From CAYRXE01 sp964428205 (GTDB lineage Bacteria; Patescibacteriota; Gracilibacteria; Peribacterales; Peribacteraceae), in contig CAYRXE010000009.1 of assembly GCA_964428205.1 (NCBI GenBank), forward strand, positions 1 through 26,596: a stretch of DNA of 26,596 bases, written 5' to 3'. The translations under genes were made by a program, and so were the position numbers. Positions 22,116-26,596 of the stretch are shown here, one piece after another. Under the pieces are notes generated by a model that searched no databases, was not told where the DNA came from, and saw only the letters and a program-made list of their open reading frames with translations. Within the stretch, counting starts at the first letter, position 1. Every line of letters begins with the position of its first letter.

Positions 22116-22121
22116 AGAATA
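22116..22121 (-). promoter_or_regulatory. -10-like box (TATTCT) of nrdR
   Basis: TATTCT (minus strand) ends 6 nt before the nrdR ATG; spacer TTCCCT has no Shine-Dalgarno. No clear -35 or NrdR box is seen upstream. Confidence 0.5.
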
Positions 22122-22162
22122 GCTGTTTTCTGGTACCCCTGGGAGATAAAACGAGAATTCAT

Positions 22163-22226
22163 GAGAGCTGAGTGCTGAGTGATGAGTAAAGCCCAATTCA
22201 GCTCTCAGCTCTTATCACTCAGCACT
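22163..22226. repeat. Heptamer-rich inverted repeat with two alternative foldings
   Basis: AGTGCTGAGTGATGAG (22171-22186) pairs with 22211-22226 with one mismatch over 16 bp. Alternatively GAGAGCTGA (22163-22171) pairs perfectly with TCAGCTCTC (22198-22206). The sequence is built from GCTGAGT-type heptamers, a common style of dispersed repeat in bacterial genomes. It lies between nrdR and the PH-domain gene. Confidence 0.65.
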
Positions 22227-22234
22227 AGAAATTA

Positions 22235-22816
22235 TTACCAAGTTTTAGCTCCCTTTGATCGCATTCTGCTGTCCCCTTCCGTGCGTTCATCACGATTCAT
22301 CTCGAGCAAGTGCAGCAGTGCTTCGTAGTGCTCCGTGACTCTTGGTGTGAAGTGAATGCGCAGTTGCGTGTCTTGCGCCTCCAGCACAATGGTTCCGAAG
22401 CCAAAAAGATTTTGAATAGGTCCTCGTTGAGATTTTTTGAGATCCTGCAACGACCACATGTCGACACTCTGATGTGTGTCGAGCGTGAGGAGATTCTTTT
22501 TAATCCTGTGCACTTTGCGGTCTGTCACAATGACCATGTAGAGGAAGTAGCAGTAGAATTTATTTAAAAATCGAAACTGTACTGCGAGCAAAAACGACAA
22601 TAGGAGCAGAAGGAACACATGACGTGTGGTGCCCTGGTCCAATCCCACAGACCATTCCAGGACGGCGCCAATTCCTATCAGCATGGCGGTCATCACAATC
22701 ATTTCGGCTGTAGGCTTAACCATGCGAATCCAGTGCTGGCGGAAGTAAAACTGCAGCACTTCGGATGGATCCTTGCCCTGAAAGTGAATGGAATTATGGT
22801 TGTCCATCATGATCAC
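22235..22816 (-). CDS. PH-domain (bPH2/DUF304-like) membrane protein
   Basis: 193 aa from GTG at 22816, or 191 from ATG at 22810. Two membrane helices (about 36-57, MIVMTAMLIGIGAVLEWSV; and 66-84, RHVFLLLLLSFLLAVQFRFL) are followed by a bacterial PH-like domain: YMVIVTDRKVHRIKKNLLT, the VDMWSLQDLKKSQRGPIQNLFGFGTIVLEAQ stretch typical of bPH2 proteins (G-GTI core), and a C-terminal EHYEALLHLLEMNRD helix. Role unknown; such proteins sit in the inner membrane. The GTG start overlaps the upstream gene's stop as GTGA, so the two are an operon. Confidence 0.85.
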   Translation of the reverse strand: MIMMDNHNSIHFQGKDPSEVLQFYFRQHWIRMVKPTAEMIVMTAMLIGIGAVLEWSVGLDQGTTRHVFLLLLLSFLLAVQFRFLNKFYCYFLYMVIVTDRKVHRIKKNLLTLDTHQSVDMWSLQDLKKSQRGPIQNLFGFGTIVLEAQDTQLRIHFTPRVTEHYEALLHLLEMNRDERTEGDSRMRSKGAKTW

Positions 22817-23037
22817 CAGAGGAAGAAGAGGACGAGATTACAAAAGACGAGCAGCACAATGGTGTGTAGGAAGGCGCACACGGCCATTCTGTGAATGGTA
22901 AAAAAATGCAGCGCCGAGGAGTCGGAGCTGCGCGGTAATACCAGGCCTTCGATGTGCTTACGGAAGAGTCTCCAGAGCATCCATTCGATTCCCAGAATAA
23001 TCACGCTAATGCCGATGGCGACGACGATGTACGGCAT
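22813..23037 (-). CDS. Small two-helix membrane protein, 74 aa
   Basis: Not recognised. Two hydrophobic segments (IVVAIGISVIILGIEWMLW, residues 4-22; AVCAFLHTIVLLVFCNLVLFFLW, 52-74) joined by a basic/His loop (RLFRKHIEGLVLPRSSDS). Stop overlaps the start of the PH-domain gene (GTGA at 22813-22816), so they are co-translated and may form a complex. CAGAAT at 23049-23054, 11 nt before the ATG, is a possible -10. Confidence 0.72.
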   Translation of the reverse strand: MPYIVVAIGISVIILGIEWMLWRLFRKHIEGLVLPRSSDSSALHFFTIHRMAVCAFLHTIVLLVFCNLVLFFLW

Positions 23038-23111
23038 GGGAAAACTTCATTCTGATCCTTTGCAGCGCTTCAGTCAAAAGTGTGTATTAGGGTTGGTATA
23101 TGCCCTTGGTT

Positions 23112-23149
23112 GTTACTTTCTTTTGTCTACCCGCACAAAAGAAAGTAAC
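23112..23149. repeat. Dispersed hairpin element GTTACTTTCTTTTG/CAAAAGAAAGTAAC
   Basis: Perfect 14-bp inverted arms (23112-23125 and 23136-23149) around a 10-nt loop, followed by CAAAGAAAAAT. This hairpin followed by GC-rich sequence is a form of intergenic repeat known from many bacterial groups. The following 150 bp hold further inverted repeats: GGGTCC/GGACCC near 23205-23230, GCGCTAAAGCGC near 23244-23255, and GGCGCGC/GCGCGCC (23279-23285, 23302-23308). Confidence 0.75.
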
Positions 23150-23308
23150 CAAAGAAAAATCCACCCGCGCGACAACCCACTCCGCACCGGCCCTGAGCTT
23201 CCTCGTCGGGTCCTCCAAGGCTTCGGACCCTCCTCGTCGCTACGCGCTAAAGCGCAGGGCCTACCCCTTCACCCCCCTGGCGCGCGGGCACCACCCATTC
23301 AGCGCGCC
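23150..23308. other. GC-rich structured non-coding stretch downstream of dnaE
   Basis: No gene is supported here. It contains the nested inverted repeats listed with the hairpin element; the last pair, GGCGCGC/GCGCGCC, abuts the dnaE stop codon and could fold as a terminator-like hairpin without a T-run. Confidence 0.5.
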
Positions 23309-26300
23309 TTACTGTGCAACAGTGTATTTCTTAAGTGCCTCCTCCACCTTCACATCAAATACCGGCGAAATGGTGACGGTGAGCGGAACGGGAATGATCT
23401 GCTCCCCTATCTTGAGTTGAATCTTCTCTTTGCCTGGGAAAGTTTCGAATATTTTCTTCAAATCCAAGAGCAGCTGACGCGGTGCACGAGCTGGTAACTC
23501 AATGGTTTGAATGTTAATGGCATCGGCAGGGTCCATATTCTCGCGCTTGGGCTTAGCAGGAGCCTCGACATCAATATCTGTGAGTCCTAGTGACTGCAGC
23601 GCCTCGGCGGCATCCATTCCTTTGCGCAGCCAACTACCCAGTGGTCCGTAGAATCCGTCTGCTTCTTCGATACCCACCACCTTCACCGTCTCTCCTGCGA
23701 CGACGTTGCCTTCTTCGTCGAGCATTTCGATCACTTCTTCGTCTTCTTCCTTCTTTTGACGCACGATGATGCCGAGACGAGCTTCTTCTTCGTCAAAGAA
23801 TTTCTCCTTCTTGGCGTTCTCGACCATGGTCGAGAGGGATGCGCGCTTAATGGCATCTGCACGCAGCTGTAGACCTGCTCCACGCATGTCCAGAGTGCCT
23901 TTGATCACCAGGACGCTATCGGCTTGGCCAAGGACCTTCTGTGCATCATTGAATGTGCGAGGGAAGAGCATGACCTCGATTTTTCCTGTGGGGTCCTCAA
24001 GCGTGAGGATGCCCATACTCTCTCCTTTTTTGGTTACGAGTTTCTTCACGCCTTCTTCGATACCCGCGAGCGTGACGGATTTTCCTATCTCTTTACTAGT
24101 AAGATTCCCAATCAGCTGCGCTTTTTTGCCGATGTACTTACGTAAACCCGCAAGTGGGTGGCTGCTGACGTACATGCCCAGCACTTCTTTTTCCCACAAA
24201 AGTTTTTCCTGCGGACTGGCGACGAGGGTTTCGGGGAATTCGATCTTTGGCAGTTCATCAGGCGTGCCGAGGCTGCCAAAGAGATCTGTCTGTGCACTGC
24301 TCTCCCCTCCTGCGGCCTTGGAGTAGCCGGCGAGCACGTCGTAATGTTCGATCAACGTCTTACGATCAACACCAAGTTGCTCCACGGCGCCTGCCTTGGC
24401 GAGAGATTCAATAGACTTCTTGTTGAGGAGCTTCGCCGGCACACGCTTTGCAAAATCTTCCAGGTCCTTAAAAGGACCGGCAGCTTCGCGGACATCGATA
24501 ATCTGGCGCACGGAGCTCTCACCCAGCCCTTTGATAGCCGAAAGGCCGAAGCGAATGGACCAAGGCTTGCCCTTCTCCTCTGGAGGCACCACGGTAAAGG
24601 CGCTGCGTGACTCATTAATATCCGGCGGCAACACAGGGAGACCCATCTGGCGACACTCTTCGATCTCGATCATCACGCGCTCGGTGTCGCCAGCGTCTGC
24701 GCTCAGGAGAGCGGCCATGAACTCGGCTGGATAGTTCGCTTTAAGGTACGCCGTCTCGTATGCGATGCGCGCGTAGCCCACGGCGTGCGACTTGTTGAAA
24801 CCGTAACCTGCGAATGGAGTAATGACATCATCAAAGATCTCTTCGGCGAGGTTCTTCTTGTATCCCTTGGCGACTGCACCGACGATGAACTTCTCGCGCT
24901 GGGCATCCAACTCCTTTTTAATCTTCTTACCAATGGCGCGGCGCAAAAGATCTGCTTCGCCAAGACTGAATCCGGCGAACGCCTGAGCGATTTGCAAAAT
25001 CTGCTCCTGATACACACCAATTCCGTACGTCGGTTCCAAGATCGGCCTTAAGTCATCGTGCACGAAATCGACTTCTTCTTTGCCATTCTTGCGTTTCACA
25101 AAGCTGGGGATCCAATCCATCGGACCTGGGCGGTACAAGGCCACCATGGCCGTAATGTCGCCGAATTGCGTGGGGATCAATTGCTTCAAGTACCGGCGCA
25201 TTCCCGCAGATTCCAACTGGAAGACGCCCGTTGTATCCCCTTTCTGGAGCAACGCGAAGGTCTTTTTATCATCCAGCGGAATGGTATCGATCGCAATCTT
25301 CTTCCCGCGTGTGCGTTCGACAATTTCGAGTGTTGTTTGGATCACGGTCAGGTTCATCAAACCAAGGAAGTCCATCTTGAGGAGTCCCAGTGACTCGAGT
25401 GGCTTGGCACTGAACTGCGTGATGATCGTGTTGTCGTCTTTTGGTGCACGCTGCACCGCGGTGTACTCCGTGGCCGGCTCCTGCGTGATGATCACGCCGC
25501 AAGCGTGGACAGAGACGTGACGTGCTTTGCCTTCGAGCTTGAGGGCAGTATCAATAATCTTCCTATACGTTTCGTTGCCCTCGTAACTTCCTTTGAGTTC
25601 AGAGGTCTCCAAGGCCTCCGTGAGCTTGGTTCCCGGGCGTTCCGGGATCAATTTCACAAGTTCATTCATTTCTAAAAACGGCATGCCGTAGGCACGGCCC
25701 ACATCTTTTACAGCAGCGCGTGCGGCCAGCGTTCCAAAGGTACAAATCTGCACCACGTGATCGCGTCCGTACTTCTCGCGCACATACTCGAGCACTTCAT
25801 CGCGGCGCGTATCGGCAAAGTCCAAGTCGATATCGGGCAAGGAGATGCGTTCGGGATTCAAAAAGCGTTCGAAGAGCAGTCCATGTGGGATCGGATCAAT
25901 ACCGGTGATACCCAAACAGTAACTCACCATCGAGCCAGCAGCCGAACCACGACCAGGGCCCACCGTAATCTCGCGCCTCTTTGCTTCGTTCACGAAATCC
26001 GCGACGATCAAGAAGTATCCAGAGAAGCCCACCTGGCGAATGATCGACAGTTCGTACTCCAAACGTTCCCGCAGCTCCTTTGTTGGCTCCGGGTACTTCT
26101 TCGCAAAACCTTCTTCGCAGAGCTTGGTGAGATACGCCTCTTCGGTCTCCCCTTTTGGCACTGGGAAGCGCGGAATGTGATGCTTCGTAAAATCAAATGT
26201 CACGTTGCAGCGGTCGGCAATCACCTTCGTGTTCTCGAGTGCTTCGGGGATGTGTTTGAAGGCTTGTTCCATTTCTTCAAACGGGCGCATGGAGAAATCC

Positions 26301-26596
26301 GTGTCGCGCATAGAGAACCTACTACCGTCGCTCACGAGGGCGTTCTTCTGAATACACAACAGAACATCGTGCGCCTCATTATCTTCCGGTCTGCAGTAGT
26401 GGCTGTTGCACGTGGCAACCACGGGTACATCCAACTCTTTCGCCATCTTGATCAGCTGCTGATTTACCTCGGCCTGGCCCTGCACGTTTGGCAGGTCCAT
26501 CAGCTCGAAGTACACGTTGTCTTTCCCAAAATATCCGCGGTATTCCTCGGTGAGTCTCGCGACCTCCTTTGCGTCCTCTGCGAGCGCTGCCTGTGG
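23309..26596 (-). CDS. dnaE: DNA polymerase III alpha subunit (DnaE), 5' end beyond window
   Basis: 1095 codons visible; the frame is open to the window edge. By comparison with E. coli DnaE about 170 N-terminal residues are missing, so the full protein is about 1260 aa. Replicative polymerase subunit. Seen: end of the PHP domain (VPVVATCNSHYCRPEDNEAH), GPGRGSAAGSMVSYCLGI, the catalytic aspartates in LPDIDLDFADTRRDEV, TGVFQLESAGMRRYL, the YGFNKSHAVGYARIAY segment, the tandem helix-hairpin-helix region, and an OB-fold (GKSVTLAGIEEGVKKLVTKKG to VLVIKGTLDMRGAGLQLRADA). After it comes a long acidic tail with RQKKEEDEEVIEMLDEEGN, then a final domain PAQ-like (RQLLLDLKKIFETFPGKEKI) typical of DnaE1. 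No PolC-type exonuclease insertion. Confidence 0.97.
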   Translation of the reverse strand, partial: PQAALAEDAKEVARLTEEYRGYFGKDNVYFELMDLPNVQGQAEVNQQLIKMAKELDVPVVATCNSHYCRPEDNEAHDVLLCIQKNALVSDGSRFSMRDTDFSMRPFEEMEQAFKHIPEALENTKVIADRCNVTFDFTKHHIPRFPVPKGETEEAYLTKLCEEGFAKKYPEPTKELRERLEYELSIIRQVGFSGYFLIVADFVNEAKRREITVGPGRGSAAGSMVSYCLGITGIDPIPHGLLFERFLNPERISLPDIDLDFADTRRDEVLEYVREKYGRDHVVQICTFGTLAARAAVKDVGRAYGMPFLEMNELVKLIPERPGTKLTEALETSELKGSYEGNETYRKIIDTALKLEGKARHVSVHACGVIITQEPATEYTAVQRAPKDDNTIITQFSAKPLESLGLLKMDFLGLMNLTVIQTTLEIVERTRGKKIAIDTIPLDDKKTFALLQKGDTTGVFQLESAGMRRYLKQLIPTQFGDITAMVALYRPGPMDWIPSFVKRKNGKEEVDFVHDDLRPILEPTYGIGVYQEQILQIAQAFAGFSLGEADLLRRAIGKKIKKELDAQREKFIVGAVAKGYKKNLAEEIFDDVITPFAGYGFNKSHAVGYARIAYETAYLKANYPAEFMAALLSADAGDTERVMIEIEECRQMGLPVLPPDINESRSAFTVVPPEEKGKPWSIRFGLSAIKGLGESSVRQIIDVREAAGPFKDLEDFAKRVPAKLLNKKSIESLAKAGAVEQLGVDRKTLIEHYDVLAGYSKAAGGESSAQTDLFGSLGTPDELPKIEFPETLVASPQEKLLWEKEVLGMYVSSHPLAGLRKYIGKKAQLIGNLTSKEIGKSVTLAGIEEGVKKLVTKKGESMGILTLEDPTGKIEVMLFPRTFNDAQKVLGQADSVLVIKGTLDMRGAGLQLRADAIKRASLSTMVENAKKEKFFDEEEARLGIIVRQKKEEDEEVIEMLDEEGNVVAGETVKVVGIEEADGFYGPLGSWLRKGMDAAEALQSLGLTDIDVEAPAKPKRENMDPADAINIQTIELPARAPRQLLLDLKKIFETFPGKEKIQLKIGEQIIPVPLTVTISPVFDVKVEEALKKYTVAQ

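Noticed and set aside
22895..23497. 200-codon plus-strand open frame across the dnaE 3' end, repeat hairpin and small membrane gene
   Set aside because: It spans a palindromic repeat and parts of two real genes on the other strand; its translation is low-complexity and unlike a folded protein.
1..26596. UGA recoded as glycine, as in some candidate-phylum bacteria
   Set aside because: TGA ends sufB, ferredoxin, the 79-aa gene and others exactly at expected family lengths, and is used in ATGA overlaps as a stop.

Overview
This is bacterial chromosomal sequence in draft (scaffolded) form. Three runs of exactly 100 N (1299-1398, 3883-3982, 13109-13208) each interrupt a gene, and genes run off both ends: secA on the left and dnaE on the right. 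Stops are standard; TGA ends many genes, so this is not a UGA-recoding lineage. The mix of housekeeping genes with lineage-specific coiled-coil proteins and a Ser/Pro-Ala-rich, membrane-anchored surface protein suggests an uncultivated candidate phylum, plausibly Peregrinibacteria/Peribacteria-like Patescibacteria. That assignment is inference; no rRNA is present to prove it.

Layout. 1-5047 (+): the C-terminal half of SecA, the clamp-loader delta' subunit (HolB), a Ser-rich surface protein and a membrane-tethered TPR protein. 5074-9645: an iron-sulfur assembly region with a [2Fe-2S] ferredoxin translationally coupled to the SufC ATPase, then a SIMPL-domain protein, a divergent membrane protein, a GIY-YIG protein running into dispersed repeats, and SufB. 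No SufD, SufS or SufU is in the window. 9634-11785: four unrecognised small to medium proteins, two transcribed from one interleaved divergent promoter. 11765-14434 (-): a sugar-1-phosphate nucleotidyltransferase with a hexapeptide domain and a polyprenyl glycosylphosphotransferase, separated by an assembly gap. tRNA-Leu(TAG) lies at 14500-14585. 14638-17945 (+): a two-gene operon of unrecognised proteins (122 and 980 aa), facing a 296-aa charged helical protein on the other strand. 18855-20612 (-): aspartyl-tRNA synthetase. 20691-22121: an island of very small transcription units next to nrdR. 22235-23037 (-): a small membrane protein and a PH-domain membrane protein. 23309-26596 (-): dnaE.

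The most striking pattern is regulatory. At least nine start codons lie 6-10 nt downstream of a hexamer resembling a -10 box (TATAAT, TATACT, TATCCT, TATTCT, TAGAAT, TAGAGT) and mostly lack a Shine-Dalgarno sequence. This implies widespread leaderless transcripts. Two small genes at 20722-21346 have classical Shine-Dalgarno sites instead, and between them and nrdR a TTGACA-16-TAAAAT promoter and a T-run terminator bracket a 25-aa hydrophobic peptide or small RNA. No CRISPR array, transposase or phage gene is visible. The mobile-like content is limited to short dispersed palindromic repeats.
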